DNA of 64,000 bases from Paenimyroides viscosum (GCF_003858535.1 NZ_RQTJ01000013.1:1-64000); one strand, 5' to 3'. Positions 35,903 to 45,469 are shown, counted from the first letter of the stretch. The notes: generated by a model from the sequence alone, not told the origin. Made by a program: numbers and translations.

Positions 35903-36835
35903 TTATTTAACATCTATAAGTTCTACATCAAAAATCAACGTAGCATTTGGCGGAATAACACCACCAGCACCACGAGAACCGTAACCTAAGTGTGATGGAA
36001 TTACAAATCGAGCTTTATCGCCAACTTTTAATAACATAATTCCTTCGTCCCAACCTTCAATCACCTGACCTATTCCCACGGTAAATTCTAATGGCTGCTT
36101 ACGTTTGTACGATTCATCAAACACCTGTCCGTTTGGCAATTGTCCTTTATAATGAACAGCTACTTTACTGCCTTTAGTTGCTTGCTTACCCGATCCTTGA
36201 TGAATATATTGGTAACGTAAACCACTATCGGTTTTTTGAAAACCTGCTGCAATTTTATCTAATTCGGCTTCAACTTTTGCTTTTTCGTCTGCTAATCTTT
36301 TAGTACGAGATCCTTCAAAAGTTCTAAACGCTTCAACAGCATTCCATTTTTCAGCTTCATCGCCCACACGGATAATCTCGACTTTATCCATTTTATCTCC
36401 TGGTTCTACTGCATCAACAACATCTTGTCCTTCAACTACGTGTCCAAAAACGGTATGATTGTTATCTAACCAAGGTGTTGCAATGTGCGTGATAAAAAAT
36501 TGAGATCCATTAGTACCAGGACCTGCATTTGCCATAGAAAGAATTCCAGGAACATCATGTTTTAATTCTGGATGAAATTCATCATCAAATTTATAACCCG
36601 GACCACCAGAACCTGTCCCTGTTGGATCACCACCTTGAATCATAAAATCAGCAATTACTCTGTGAAAAGTCAAACCATCATAATAAGGTTTTCCTTGCGT
36701 ACGAGCCGTGTTTTCTAAATTTCCTTCTGCCAAAGCAACAAAGTTTCCTACTGTACCTGGTGTTTTATCGTAAGTTAGTTTTACTAAAATTTCACCTTTT
36801 GGTGTTGTGAATTTTGCGTATATACCGTTTTCCAT
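35903..36835 (-). CDS. Cyclophilin-FKBP fusion peptidyl-prolyl isomerase
   Basis: This 310-aa protein carries two unrelated prolyl isomerase domains. Residues about 1-165 are a cyclophilin ([60 protein letters not shown]). A helical linker of about 40 residues rich in Glu and Lys follows. Residues about 205-310 are an FKBP domain ([58 protein letters not shown]). No signal peptide is seen. This is the CFBP arrangement described in Flavobacterium. A TATATTTG box on the minus strand at 36861-36854 lies 18 bp upstream. Confidence 0.95.
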   Translation of the reverse strand: MENGIYAKFTTPKGEILVKLTYDKTPGTVGNFVALAEGNLENTARTQGKPYYDGLTFHRVIADFMIQGGDPTGTGSGGPGYKFDDEFHPELKHDVPGILSMANAGPGTNGSQFFITHIATPWLDNNHTVFGHVVEGQDVVDAVEPGDKMDKVEIIRVGDEAEKWNAVEAFRTFEGSRTKRLADEKAKVEAELDKIAAGFQKTDSGLRYQYIHQGSGKQATKGSKVAVHYKGQLPNGQVFDESYKRKQPLEFTVGIGQVIEGWDEGIMLLKVGDKARFVIPSHLGYGSRGAGGVIPPNATLIFDVELIDVK

Positions 36836-36853
36836 AATAAATTTAATAAGCTA

Positions 36854-36861
36854 CAAATATA
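36854..36861 (-). promoter_or_regulatory. -7 box of the immunophilin fusion gene
   Basis: CAAATATA reads TATATTTG on the minus strand, 18 bp before the ATG at 36835. Confidence 0.5.
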
Positions 36862-36922
36862 AGGTTATTTCTTTTTATGGATCTTAAAATTACGATAAAG
36901 CTGTTTTGCTAAAAAGAAAGTG

Positions 36923-36930
36923 TAATTTTG
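36923..36930 (+). promoter_or_regulatory. -7 box of trmD
   Basis: TAATTTTG lies 16 bp before the trmD ATG. The nearest TTG (36906-36908) is only 14 bp away, short of the consensus spacing. Confidence 0.45.
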
Positions 36931-36946
36931 CAGCAAATATTTTTTT

Positions 36947-37627
36947 ATGCGTATTGATATTATAACTGTTTTACCCGAATTAATTAAGAGTCCGTTTGAA
37001 GCATCGATTTTAAAAAGAGCCATTGCCAAAGGTTTGGTGGAAGTGCATTTTCATAATTTAAGAGATTATAGTACCAATAAACATAAAAATGTAGACGATT
37101 ACCAATTTGGAGGCGGTGCAGGAATGGTTTTAAGTATTGAACCAATTGATAAATGCATTACCAAACTGAAAGCCGAACGCACGTACGATGAGATTATTTA
37201 TATGACACCCGATGGCGAAACGCTGAATCAGCAAATTGCTAACAGCATGTCTATGGTCGAAAATATTATTATTCTGTGTGGACATTACAAAGGAGTTGAC
37301 CAACGGGTGCGCGATCATTTTATTACCAGAGAGATTTCTATTGGCGATTATGTGCTTTCGGGCGGTGAATTAGGTGCTGCTGTTTTGTGCGATGCCATTA
37401 TTCGATTGATTCCTGGAGTACTTTCTAACGAAACATCTGCCCTAACCGACAGTTTCCAAGATAATTTACTGGCTCCACCAATTTATACACGTCCGGCTGA
37501 ATACAATGGATGGAAAGTGCCTGATATTTTATTGAGTGGAAATTTTCCCGAAATTGAAAAATGGCGCGAAGAAAAAGCATACGAACACACTAAAAATCGC
37601 AGACCCGATTTATTAGAAAACGAGTAA
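36947..37627 (+). CDS. trmD: tRNA (guanine37-N1)-methyltransferase
   Basis: TrmD makes m1G37 in tRNA to prevent frameshifting. The 226-aa protein begins [21 protein letters not shown] and contains [13 protein letters not shown], the trefoil-knot [40 protein letters not shown] region (about residues 106-145) and [30 protein letters not shown] at the end. rplS, its usual neighbour in many bacteria, lies about 1.7 kb downstream, separated here by the toxin-antitoxin pair and a TraB gene. Confidence 0.97.
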   Translation: MRIDIITVLPELIKSPFEASILKRAIAKGLVEVHFHNLRDYSTNKHKNVDDYQFGGGAGMVLSIEPIDKCITKLKAERTYDEIIYMTPDGETLNQQIANSMSMVENIIILCGHYKGVDQRVRDHFITREISIGDYVLSGGELGAAVLCDAIIRLIPGVLSNETSALTDSFQDNLLAPPIYTRPAEYNGWKVPDILLSGNFPEIEKWREEKAYEHTKNRRPDLLENE

Positions 37628-37680
37628 CTTACTGCTAGATACTATTTTAGAAGGATCGTAATAAATTAAAATTTAATTCA

Positions 37681-37688
37681 TAAATTTG
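37681..37688 (+). promoter_or_regulatory. -7 box of the toxin-antitoxin pair
   Basis: TAAATTTG lies 17 bp before the antitoxin ATG at 37706. Confidence 0.45.
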
Positions 37689-37705
37689 AATTAACTAACA
37701 AATGT

Positions 37706-37939
37706 ATGAATACACAAACGTTAAATAAAAAAATTGAATTAATCCAATGGCTATCTACATTGGAAGATCATTCTATTATAGAAAAACTACTGAAATTCAA
37801 AAAAGAAGAAACTAAAGATTGGTGGGATTCTATTTCTGAAGGAGAGAAAGAATCAATTGAAAAGGGGATTTCCGATGCTGATAATAACAAATTAGAACCG
37901 CATTCAAATGTGAGAAAAATCTATGAAAAGTGGCTTTAA
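37706..37939 (+). CDS. Putative antitoxin of a ParE/RelE-type module
   Basis: This 77-aa acidic protein (LNKKIELIQWLSTLEDHSIIEKLLKFKKEE, then WWDSISEGEKESIEKGISDADNNKL) looks like the short antitoxins often annotated as addiction module or type II antitoxin proteins in Bacteroidota. No DNA-binding motif is obvious in the N-terminal helix. Its stop lies 17 bp inside the toxin gene, the usual overlapping order of antitoxin first. Function is inferred from context and composition. Confidence 0.75.
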   Translation: MNTQTLNKKIELIQWLSTLEDHSIIEKLLKFKKEETKDWWDSISEGEKESIEKGISDADNNKLEPHSNVRKIYEKWL

Positions 37940-38222
37940 TATTGAATGGACACAAAATGCGAGAAAGGAATTAAAAAAAACGATAGAATATCTTGAGGAA
38001 AATTTTTCGGAAAAAGAAATTAAAAAATTGGTTCAGAAAATTGAAAACATCACTGAATTAATATCCCAAAATCAAAATTTATTTCCAAAATCAAAAAGTA
38101 ATAACATCCACAAAGTTGTTATTTTAAAGTTCAACACTTTATATTATCGTACTCAAAATAATAGTGTTGAAATTTTATCATTCTTCCCAAACAGACAAAA
38201 TCCTTTAAAAAGAAAAATATAG
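37923..38222 (+). CDS. ParE/RelE-family toxin
   Basis: This 99-aa basic protein follows the RelE/ParE fold pattern: an N-terminal strand FNIEWTQNARKELKKTIEYLEENFS, two helices, then KVVILKFNTLYYRTQNNSVEILSFFPNRQNP with the FF-NR-NP end typical of this family. The family either cleaves mRNA at the ribosome (RelE) or blocks gyrase (ParE); which applies here cannot be told from sequence. It overlaps the antitoxin by 17 bp. Confidence 0.8.
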   Translation: MKSGFNIEWTQNARKELKKTIEYLEENFSEKEIKKLVQKIENITELISQNQNLFPKSKSNNIHKVVILKFNTLYYRTQNNSVEILSFFPNRQNPLKRKI

Positions 38223-38348
38223 AAACATCTTTTTAATAAACAATTACACACATTCTTCTTTAATCATTCGCTGCAAAAGATAAAAATTCACACAGATATT
38301 ATGTAACATTTTCAATAAACTGCTACTTACTTTACAAAGAAATTAATT

Positions 38349-39209
38349 ATGAAGAAATTAGTAAAAAGTATCGCAGTATGCGCCTTAACATTAGTATCGT
38401 TTACAATATTTGCTCAAGACAATAAAAGTTTGTTATGGGAAATTTCAGGTAAGGGTTTAGAAAAACCATCGTACGTTTTTGGAACCATTCACATGATTTG
38501 TCAAGAAGATTACATCATGACCGAAACCATTCAAAACACGTTGAAAAATGTTGATGCATTTTATGCCGAAATCGATTTTTCTAACCCAGAAAACATGGCT
38601 GTTTTGCAACAATCTATGATGAGTGAAACACCTTTATCGCAAAGATTAAACAATGAACAATATCAAAAATTACAACAACTGTTAAAAGAAGTGGTAGATT
38701 TAGATATTACTCAATTTGAACACCTTACCGATGCTGCTATTGTAAGTATGGTTACGTTTAAATCGTTTCCTTGTACCGATTTTAAAATGTACGAATTAGA
38801 GTTGTTACAAACTGCAGCCGCTACTCAAAAGAAAATGGGCGGTTTAGAAACTGCTACTGAACAAATGGAGATTTTAGGAAAAACATTAGGGATTGATGCT
38901 GTTTTTGAAATGCTGAACGACCTTAAAAAAGACGGCTTTAAATCAACTAAAGAAATGGTTGCTTTGTATACCAATCAAGACATGCAAGGTTTGTACGATT
39001 ATATGAAAAAAAGCAGTTATATGACCGATGAAGTGTATAACGAAATGCTTACTAAACGAAATCATAATTGGATAAACGAGATGCCTGAACTTATGAAAAA
39101 TCAATCGGTCTTTTTTGCTGTTGGTGCAGCTCATTTAAGTGGAAATGACGGTGTATTGAAACTTTTAAAAGACAACGGCTATACAGTTAAGCCTGTAAAT
39201 ATTCAATAA
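38349..39209 (+). CDS. TraB/GumN family protein
   Basis: This 286-aa protein has a signal peptide (MKKLVKSIAVCALTLVSFTIFA). The TraB/GumN signature appears at both ends: YVFGTIHMICQEDY (about residues 41-54), the FYAEIDFSNPENMAVLQQ block and the C-terminal VFFAVGAAHLSGNDGVLKLLKDNGYTVKPV. Members are thought to be metalloprotease-like (EreA/ChaN/Tiki fold), with conserved GxxH motifs at both ends as here. The substrate is unknown. It is predicted to be periplasmic. Confidence 0.88.
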   Translation: MKKLVKSIAVCALTLVSFTIFAQDNKSLLWEISGKGLEKPSYVFGTIHMICQEDYIMTETIQNTLKNVDAFYAEIDFSNPENMAVLQQSMMSETPLSQRLNNEQYQKLQQLLKEVVDLDITQFEHLTDAAIVSMVTFKSFPCTDFKMYELELLQTAAATQKKMGGLETATEQMEILGKTLGIDAVFEMLNDLKKDGFKSTKEMVALYTNQDMQGLYDYMKKSSYMTDEVYNEMLTKRNHNWINEMPELMKNQSVFFAVGAAHLSGNDGVLKLLKDNGYTVKPVNIQ

Positions 39210-39266
39210 ACATCTTATTTACAACAACATAGATCAACAATTCCTCTCATCTTTTTAAAGGAATTG

Positions 39267-39299
39267 TTTGTTTTATTTATAAATTATTACTTATATTTG
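39267..39299 (+). promoter_or_regulatory. Bacteroidota-type promoter of rplS
   Basis: TTTG (39267-39270) and TATATTTG (39292-39299) are 21 bp apart. Transcription would begin near 39306, leaving a leader of about 65 nt before the rplS ATG. Confidence 0.65.
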
Positions 39300-39304
39300 C
39301 CCCA

Positions 39305-39355
39305 CTTTTGGATCAACCTCTGGCGAGAACCGTGCACGTTGGTTTGAATTAACTT
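39305..39355 (+). promoter_or_regulatory. Possible structured RNA leader of rplS (L19 autoregulation)
   Basis: Between the promoter and the rplS ATG is a GC-rich island in AT-rich DNA: ATCAACCTCTGGCGAGAACC followed by GTGCACGTTGGTTTGAATT. CAACC near 39313 can pair with GGTTTG near 39342 and an inner ACC/GGT and GTGCAC segment can form a hairpin. Ribosomal protein genes are often controlled by such leaders, and I recall computational leader candidates for flavobacterial L19. Structure and ligand are inferred only. Confidence 0.5.
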
Positions 39356-39369
39356 AAAAAATTTACAAA

Positions 39370-39726
39370 ATGTCTTTAGATTTAGTAAAATTCGTACAAG
39401 ACGAATTCGTTACAAAAAAAGATTTCCCAGATTTTAAAGCGGGTGATACTATTACAGTTTACTACGAAATTAAAGAGGGTGAAAAAACAAGAACTCAGTT
39501 CTTTAAAGGTGTAGTTATTCAAAGAAGAGGGTCTGGCGCTACTGAAACTTTTACAATTCGTAAAATGTCTGGTAACGTTGGTGTTGAGCGTATTTTCCCA
39601 GTGAACATGCCAGCTTTACAAAAAGTTGAATTGAACCAAAGAGGTAAAGTTCGTAGAGCACGTATTTTCTACTTTAGAGAACTTACTGGTAAAAAAGCTA
39701 AAATTAAAGAATTACGTAGAAAGTAA
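39370..39726 (+). CDS. rplS: Ribosomal protein L19
   Basis: This 118-aa 50S protein lies at the interface with 30S. It shows the family pattern FKAGDTITVYYEIKEGEKTRTQFFKGVVIQRRGSG, the FTIRKMSGNVGVERIFPVNMPALQKVEL block and RRARIFYFRELTGKKAKIKE at the end. It has its own promoter, a possible RNA leader and a strong terminator, so it is expressed alone. Confidence 0.98.
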   Translation: MSLDLVKFVQDEFVTKKDFPDFKAGDTITVYYEIKEGEKTRTQFFKGVVIQRRGSGATETFTIRKMSGNVGVERIFPVNMPALQKVELNQRGKVRRARIFYFRELTGKKAKIKELRRK

Positions 39727-39742
39727 TCTTTTAATTAAGATC

Positions 39743-39778
39743 ATAAAAAACACCAATCGTTTGATTGGTGTTTTTTGT
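39743..39778 (+). terminator. Terminator of rplS
   Basis: ACACCAATC pairs with GATTGGTGT around a 4-nt loop and is followed by a run of Ts, 20 bp after the stop. Confidence 0.85.
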
Positions 39779-39885
39779 TTTTCTGATTATTCCGAATATT
39801 TAGATAATTGTAATTCCTTAGGAATCTTAATTCGCTTAGAGATGCTTATAGCATGACAAACTTTATATATTTAACAAACAGACCT

Positions 39886-40593
39886 TTACTGCTTCTTAAT
39901 CAATTCTAAATATTCTTTTAGAATTTTACCGTATTTACTTTGAGCTACTTCTGGGGTAAAACTTTTGTATATCGTATCTAATTTGTTATTACTTACAGGC
40001 ACTACATCGGTTAAAGTAATATAAGGCGCCACTTCATAAGTATTATTTTTTAATACAAAATTTACAGCGTGTAAATATTGCATACGATTGTTTCTGTTTA
40101 AAACCTGCTCTAAACTATCTGCTTTATGTAATAAATCATTTTTTTGAGCAAGAATAATAGCCTTAATCAAATCGGTTGATTTATGACTCAATGTTTTTCT
40201 CGAATCCAAATATTTCGAATAGAGTTCATGGTTCTTAGATCCTTCAATAACCGCGTCAGCAGAAAAATGATCCAATGAACTGTTGATTTTTAAATTTCCC
40301 GGTTCGGCAAAAAACAAAATCAGGTTGTCCATAGACTGCGATGTTCCTCGGTTCAATCCCAAAAACAGCACTTCAGGTTCATTAAGATCAAAACCCGTTT
40401 CAAAAGTCGATTTTCCTTTTAAAACAATACTATCTAAAGTAACCAACGTACTATCTTTTAACTGCTGAATATATAAAGTTCCTTGTTTTAACCCTTTAAT
40501 TTCGCCAGTTATCTGAGTATTTCCCAATTTTTTATCGCTGTTGCACGAAACCATCGCAGCAACACCCATAAATAGTAAAAATAACTTTTTCAT
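39886..40593 (-). CDS. DUF4369-type lipoprotein
   Basis: The start at 40593 gives MKKLFLLFMGVAAMVSC, a lipoprotein signal with Cys at residue 17. It lies 1 bp after the ebfC stop; the longer frame would run back into ebfC. The mature part starts with a DUF4369-like beta domain (TQITGEIKGLKQGTLYIQQLKDSTLVTLDSIVLKGKSTFETGFDL), which in many Bacteroidota proteins sits ahead of a thioredoxin domain. Here only a helical C-terminus follows (about residues 130-235) with no CxxC, so it is a truncated-type member. Periplasmic, function unknown. Confidence 0.75.
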   Translation of the reverse strand: MKKLFLLFMGVAAMVSCNSDKKLGNTQITGEIKGLKQGTLYIQQLKDSTLVTLDSIVLKGKSTFETGFDLNEPEVLFLGLNRGTSQSMDNLILFFAEPGNLKINSSLDHFSADAVIEGSKNHELYSKYLDSRKTLSHKSTDLIKAIILAQKNDLLHKADSLEQVLNRNNRMQYLHAVNFVLKNNTYEVAPYITLTDVVPVSNNKLDTIYKSFTPEVAQSKYGKILKEYLELIKKQ

Positions 40594-40594
40594 A

Positions 40595-40918
40595 CTACTT
40601 AAATAAATCCATTCCTGGAATATTGGGCATACCGTCTTTTGCAGCCGCAGCCAATTCAGTTTCATTAATCGCACCCGCTCTGTTCAATGCCTTATTCAAT
40701 GTTAAAATCAAATAATCTTCTAACTGCTCTTTATCTTGCAATAACTCTTCGGCTATTTCTAAATTTTTTATTTCTCTGTTAGCTGTAACGGTCAGTTTCA
40801 ACAAACCATCAGCACTTTGTTCATCAATTAGCACCGTGTTTAAACGTTGCTTTGTTTCTTCAACCTTTTTTTGAGCATCTTGTAATTTTCCCATCATGCC
40901 CATTAAATCTCCAAACAT
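40595..40918 (-). CDS. ebfC: YbaB/EbfC family nucleoid-associated protein
   Basis: This small DNA-binding dimer has 107 aa from [26 protein letters not shown]. It has the typical N-terminal helix, the [16 protein letters not shown] strands and the [16 protein letters not shown] helix, with PGMDLF at the end. The start at 40918 matches the family; upstream codons would extend it with unrelated sequence. recR, a common neighbour elsewhere, is absent. It shares a transcript with the DUF4369 lipoprotein. A TATTTTTG box on the minus strand (40946-40939) is 20 bp upstream. Confidence 0.92.
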   Translation of the reverse strand: MFGDLMGMMGKLQDAQKKVEETKQRLNTVLIDEQSADGLLKLTVTANREIKNLEIAEELLQDKEQLEDYLILTLNKALNRAGAINETELAAAAKDGMPNIPGMDLFK

Positions 40919-40978
40919 ATTCTTATATTTATTTTTTACAAAAATATCAAATTCAATTAACATGACTAATTTTAATTT

Positions 40979-43117
40979 ATGAAACAATCAAATACTTTTA
41001 TGCTTGCTTTTTGTAGTATTTTTGCAATTGCATGTTCAACAACAAATACTAAAATGAATAACACTATAAAAGAACCCATTGCCAAGATTAATCCTACTAA
41101 TTTAGAGAAACATGGCGATGTTCGCACCGATAATTACTACTGGCTAAACCAACGTGAAAACCCCGAAGTAATTAATTATATTGAAGAAGAAAACAACTAT
41201 TACAATACGTTAACGGCACATACCAAAGATTTTCAGGAAGATTTATTCGAGGAAATGAAAAGCCGTATTAAGGAAGACGATTCTTCAGTTCCCTATTTTT
41301 ACAACGGATATTGGTATTTAACTCGATTTGAAAAAGGAAAAGATTACCCAATCTACACCCGTAAAAAAGGCAGCTTAGATGCAGCCGAAGAAATTTTGTT
41401 CGATTGTAACCAAATGGCTCAAGGGTATGCGTACTTTAAATTAGGTGGTTTAAACATTAGCGACGACAATAAATTTGCTGCTTTTGGAGTGGATACTGTT
41501 TCTCGCCGTGAATACACCATTCAGATTAAAAACTTAGAAACAGGCGAAATTTTGCCTACAAAAATTGAAAAAACGACAGGAAGTAGCACTTGGGCAGCCG
41601 ATAACAAATCGCTGTTCTATTCTCGGAAAGACGAGCAAACGCTGCGTGCCGACCGAATTTTTAAACATACTTTAGGAAACGACGTTGCGAAAGACGAATT
41701 GATTTTCACAGAGAAAGATGAAACTTTTAATACCTATATCTATCGTTCAAAATCTAAAAAATATTTGTTTATAGGTTCTGAAAGTACGTTGACATCAGAA
41801 TATCAAATTTTAGAAGCATCAAATCCCGAAGGAAAATTCCGCGTTTTTCAAAAACGTACCCGCGGATTGGAATATTCGGTTTCGCATTACAACGATCATT
41901 TTTATATTGTGACCAACAAAGATAAAGCGACTAATTTTAAGTTAATGATTACGCCCGAAACGGCTACAACTAAAGAAAATTGGAAAGATTTAATTCCGCA
42001 TCGTGAAGATGTTTTGTTAGAAGGAATTGATATTTTCAAGGATTATTTAGTGGTTTCTGAACGATTCAACGGCTTATCGCACATTAAAATTCAGCCTTGG
42101 CAAAATCCTGAACAAGCCTATTATTTACCTTTTGAAAGCGAAACGTTTACAGCTTATACCACTACCAATGTAGATTTCGACACCGAAATTCTTCGTTATG
42201 GATACCAATCTTTGGCAACACCTTCGTCGGTGATTGATTTTAATATGCGTACCAAAGAAAAAACGGTTAAAAAAGAGCAGGAAGTTTTAGGTGGAAAATT
42301 CAACAAAGAAAATTACACCGAAGAACGAGTTTGGGCAACTGCTGCCGATGGAACTAAAATTCCAATTTCGTTGGTTTACAAAAAGGATTTGAAGAAAGAC
42401 GGAACAAATCCGTTACTTCAATACGCTTACGGATCGTACGGTTCAACGATGGAGCCTTATTTTTCTACGGTTCGCTTAAGTTTGTTAGACCGTGGATTTA
42501 TTTACGCCATTGCACATATTCGCGGTGGCGAAGATTTGGGCAGAGAATGGTACGAAAACGGAAAACTGCTTAAAAAGAAAAATACGTTTACAGATTTTGT
42601 TGATTGTTCTAAATTTTTGATCGATCAAAAATATACTTCACCTCAACATTTGTATGCCGAAGGCGGATCCGCAGGTGGTTTGTTAATGGGTGTGGTTATA
42701 AATGAAGCTCCGCAGCTTTATAACGGTGTTATTGCTCAAGTTCCGTTTGTTGATGTGGTTACTACCATGTTAGACGATTCTATTCCGTTGACTACCGGAG
42801 AATATGATGAATGGGGAAATCCGAACGAAAAAGAGTATTACGATTACATGAAATCTTATTCGCCTTACGATAACGTAAAAGCGCAAGATTATCCTAACTT
42901 GTATATTTCGACAGGTTTTCACGATTCGCAAGTGCAATATTGGGAACCTGCAAAATGGATCGCCAAGTTGCGTGCAATGCGTACAAACAAAAATTTATTG
43001 CTTTTAGATACCAATATGGATGCCGGTCACGGCGGTGCATCTGGTCGTTTTGAAGCACTGAAAGAAGTAGCCAAAGAATTTACCTTTCTGTTAGATTTGG
43101 AAGGAATTAAGAAGTAA
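40979..43117 (+). CDS. Prolyl oligopeptidase family (oligopeptidase B-like) lipoprotein
   Basis: This 712-aa S9A serine peptidase cleaves short peptides, in oligopeptidase B after basic residues. [19 protein letters not shown] gives a lipoprotein signal with Cys at residue 19. The beta-propeller (about residues 75-430) is followed by the alpha/beta hydrolase domain with the nucleophile in [13 protein letters not shown] (Ser about 564), the DSQVQYWEP region and the catalytic His in [13 protein letters not shown]. The acidic [19 protein letters not shown] stretch is a typical S9A element. A periplasmic or outer-membrane location differs from the cytoplasmic enterobacterial PtrB. Confidence 0.9.
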   Translation: MKQSNTFMLAFCSIFAIACSTTNTKMNNTIKEPIAKINPTNLEKHGDVRTDNYYWLNQRENPEVINYIEEENNYYNTLTAHTKDFQEDLFEEMKSRIKEDDSSVPYFYNGYWYLTRFEKGKDYPIYTRKKGSLDAAEEILFDCNQMAQGYAYFKLGGLNISDDNKFAAFGVDTVSRREYTIQIKNLETGEILPTKIEKTTGSSTWAADNKSLFYSRKDEQTLRADRIFKHTLGNDVAKDELIFTEKDETFNTYIYRSKSKKYLFIGSESTLTSEYQILEASNPEGKFRVFQKRTRGLEYSVSHYNDHFYIVTNKDKATNFKLMITPETATTKENWKDLIPHREDVLLEGIDIFKDYLVVSERFNGLSHIKIQPWQNPEQAYYLPFESETFTAYTTTNVDFDTEILRYGYQSLATPSSVIDFNMRTKEKTVKKEQEVLGGKFNKENYTEERVWATAADGTKIPISLVYKKDLKKDGTNPLLQYAYGSYGSTMEPYFSTVRLSLLDRGFIYAIAHIRGGEDLGREWYENGKLLKKKNTFTDFVDCSKFLIDQKYTSPQHLYAEGGSAGGLLMGVVINEAPQLYNGVIAQVPFVDVVTTMLDDSIPLTTGEYDEWGNPNEKEYYDYMKSYSPYDNVKAQDYPNLYISTGFHDSQVQYWEPAKWIAKLRAMRTNKNLLLLDTNMDAGHGGASGRFEALKEVAKEFTFLLDLEGIKK

Positions 43118-43135
43118 CATTCATTTCAATTTATA

Positions 43136-43177
43136 GAAAAACCCTTTCAAATTTTAAAATCTGAAAGGGTTTTTCTT
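43136..43177 (+). terminator. Terminator of the oligopeptidase gene
   Basis: AAAAACCCTTTCA (about 43138-43149) pairs with TGAAAGGGTTTTT (about 43162-43174), with a T-run after the 3' arm. It can also stop transcription of the convergent 43201 gene. Confidence 0.75.
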
Positions 43178-43200
43178 AATATTATCTATGGCAAAAACTT

Positions 43201-44196
43201 TCACTTCTTAATCATTTTTTTTACAGCAATACCCGCATTAGTTTGTATATGAAGCATGTACGTACCGCTTGCTAAACCCTCTACATTTAACTGTATTTGT
43301 GCTTGATTATTAAAGTTTTGTGTGTTTAATTGTTTTCCTACAACATCATATACAGTAATTTTTTCTACCAATATATTTTCGCTATTGGCTATGTTAACTA
43401 TATTTGTAGAGGGGTTAGGGAATATATTAAATTTAGATGATACAAATTCATTTACGTTTAAAATATAAGATGGCACACTTTGCAATGCAGTAAGTTTAAT
43501 ATTATCATATTTAACCACAGTTCCTAATTCTAAATTATTCAAGAAAAACATTATTTTAGTTAATGCTAGATATTTTGTTTCAACATCTACTATAAAAAGA
43601 TTTAGTGTGGGAATATAAAAATAAACCTTTCTTGCATTATAATCAATAAAAAGCTCAGCCTTAATCCACATATTATAAGGGAAAGTAGTGGCATCATATT
43701 GTTTTAAGGTTGATGTAGGTATATCTGAATTTAAATGATAGGATAGAATTTCATATTTATTATTAATTGAAGCAAAAACAAATCCATTTACCAATGCGCC
43801 TTCACCCTGACCAATACCACCTCGTGCAATAAAGCTTCCTGATCCATTAAATTCATATTCAAGCTTTAACACATTGTTACCCGCCGTTCGACTATTCCAT
43901 AAAACATTAAAAATACCGTCATCTTGATTAATTGAAATATTTTGTGGAGATGTGTCATTTGTTGTAACGGTCAGTACATTACCTTTTCCACTTTCTGGAG
44001 TAACCATTGCCGTCACAGTAGAATTATTATTAGACTTACGTACCACCCAATCACCTTGACCAGCAATAGTACCAGTGTAGTCGGGATTCAAATGTGTTGC
44101 AGGGTAGCTGTTAAAATCTTCGGTATAAAGAACTTGTGCTATACCAAATGGCGCTGTGAGTAAATAAGTTATTAATAAAAATGTATTTTTCTTCAT
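43201..44196 (-). CDS. Secreted protein with T9SS type A sorting domain (paralogue of the 7371 gene)
   Basis: This 331-aa protein has a signal peptide (MKKNTFLLITYLLTAPFGIAQ), a mature beta-rich domain opening VLYTEDFNSYPATHLNPDYTG, and a C-terminal T9SS sorting domain with KFNIFPNPSTNIVNIANSEN, GTYMLHIQTN and a KKMIKK end. The whole layout, from (D/T)xDFxSxP after the signal to SYILN-linked sorting domain, repeats that of the 7371-8342 gene, so the two are paralogues about 36 kb apart. It should be secreted by the T9SS. Its ligand or substrate is unknown. Confidence 0.85.
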   Translation of the reverse strand: MKKNTFLLITYLLTAPFGIAQVLYTEDFNSYPATHLNPDYTGTIAGQGDWVVRKSNNNSTVTAMVTPESGKGNVLTVTTNDTSPQNISINQDDGIFNVLWNSRTAGNNVLKLEYEFNGSGSFIARGGIGQGEGALVNGFVFASINNKYEILSYHLNSDIPTSTLKQYDATTFPYNMWIKAELFIDYNARKVYFYIPTLNLFIVDVETKYLALTKIMFFLNNLELGTVVKYDNIKLTALQSVPSYILNVNEFVSSKFNIFPNPSTNIVNIANSENILVEKITVYDVVGKQLNTQNFNNQAQIQLNVEGLASGTYMLHIQTNAGIAVKKMIKK

Positions 44197-44283
44197 AATA
44201 TTTTGGTTTAAATGTTAAATATAAGAAATTAAATCTAAAAAACATGTTACACGATATTTCAAAAGGATAATTTTTTTAACTTT

Positions 44284-44313
44284 TTGTCAATCATTAAAAA
44301 AATAGTACTTTTG
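44284..44313 (+). promoter_or_regulatory. Bacteroidota-type promoter of the cysteine synthase gene
   Basis: TTG (44284-44286) and TACTTTTG (44306-44313) are 19 bp apart, 46 bp upstream of the ATG. Confidence 0.65.
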
Positions 44314-44323
44314 CCACGTTAAC

Positions 44324-44346
44324 TAGCGAGGTTAAAAAAATCGCTA
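44324..44346 (+). promoter_or_regulatory. Leader hairpin upstream of the cysteine synthase gene
   Basis: TAGCGA (44324-44329) inverts to TCGCTA (44341-44346) with an 11-nt loop, inside the short transcribed leader after the promoter. It is too weak to be a terminator and may affect translation. Confidence 0.35.
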
Positions 44347-44358
44347 AAAACAAGAAAA

Positions 44359-45396
44359 ATGAAAGACGAGATCCAGGCGCATGAGAATATTTTAGATTTT
44401 GTAGGCAATACACCGCTTATTAAGTTAAAAAAAGTATCTCAAGGTTTAAAAGGAAACTTTTTTGCTAAAGTAGAAGCTTTTAATCCGGGGCACTCATCAA
44501 AAGACCGTATTGCTTTACATATTGTGGAAGAAGCAGAACGCAAAGGTATTTTAAAACCGGGCAGTATTATTGTTGAAACAACATCGGGTAACACCGGTTT
44601 CAGCATTGCAATGGTCAGCATTATTAAAGGTTACGAATGTATTTTAGCGGTAACGTCTAAATCATCAAAAGATAAAATCGATATGCTGAAGGCAATGGGT
44701 GCAAAAGTGTACGTTTGTCCGGCAAATGTATCAGCAGACGATCCGCGTTCGTATTACAGTGCTGCAAAGCGTATTCATCAGGAAACTGCTGGTTCGGTTT
44801 ACATCAATCAGTATTTTAACGAGTTGAATATCGATGCACATTATAAAACTACTGGACCTGAAATTTGGAAACAAACCAACGGCAAAATAACGCATTTGTT
44901 CGCTTGTTCTGGTACAGGCGGGACCATTTCGGGAACGGCAAAATTTTTAAAGGAACAAAATCAAAACATCCGTATTTTAGGTGTTGATGCTTTTGGATCG
45001 GTTTTAAAGAAATTTCACGAAACGCATGAATTTGATCCGAATGAGATTTATCCGTACCGAATTGAAGGAATGGGAAAAAATTTGATTCCTACAGCAACCG
45101 ATTTTTCTGTGATTGATCAGTTTATGAAAGTTACCGACGAAGATGCCGCACACACCGCACGCGAAATTTCTAAAACCGAAGGTCTTTTTGTTGGATACAC
45201 ATCTGGAGCGGCTTTTCAAGCTGTTCGTCAGTTCGATGCTGAAGGTGAATTTAACGCAAACAGCAATGTGGTGGTTATTTTCCCTGATCATGGATCGCGT
45301 TATATGAGCAAAATTTACAGCGATGACTGGATGCGCGAACAAGGTTTTTTCGACAATCAAAAAGTGGAACAAAACGATATTGAATACATCAAATAG
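44359..45396 (+). CDS. PLP-dependent cysteine synthase family protein
   Basis: This fold-type II PLP enzyme should make cysteine from O-acetylserine and sulfide, or act as a cystathionine beta-synthase-type enzyme. The 345-aa protein has the PLP lysine in [12 protein letters not shown] (Lys about 48), the [12 protein letters not shown] loop and the phosphate-binding [16 protein letters not shown]. No C-terminal CBS domains are present. The GHSSKDR form differs from the NPxxSVKDR of CysK/CysM and is closer to flavobacterial cysteine synthase/CBS-like enzymes, so substrate choice is open. It has its own promoter and a terminator. Confidence 0.9.
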   Translation: MKDEIQAHENILDFVGNTPLIKLKKVSQGLKGNFFAKVEAFNPGHSSKDRIALHIVEEAERKGILKPGSIIVETTSGNTGFSIAMVSIIKGYECILAVTSKSSKDKIDMLKAMGAKVYVCPANVSADDPRSYYSAAKRIHQETAGSVYINQYFNELNIDAHYKTTGPEIWKQTNGKITHLFACSGTGGTISGTAKFLKEQNQNIRILGVDAFGSVLKKFHETHEFDPNEIYPYRIEGMGKNLIPTATDFSVIDQFMKVTDEDAAHTAREISKTEGLFVGYTSGAAFQAVRQFDAEGEFNANSNVVVIFPDHGSRYMSKIYSDDWMREQGFFDNQKVEQNDIEYIK

Positions 45397-45429
45397 TTTT
45401 TTTAGAACATAGATATTAGAAAACAGATT

Positions 45430-45459
45430 AAAAGGAAAGCGAACGTTTTCCTTTTTTTA
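45430..45459 (+). terminator. Terminator after the cysteine synthase gene
   Basis: AAAGGAAA pairs with TTTCCTTT around a loop of about 9 nt and is followed by TTTTTATT. Confidence 0.7.
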
Positions 45460-45469
45460 TTTAATAACC

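Noticed and set aside
45004..45372. A 122-aa minus-strand frame opposite the cysteine synthase gene
   Set aside because: It is antisense to the PLP enzyme and has no supporting motif.
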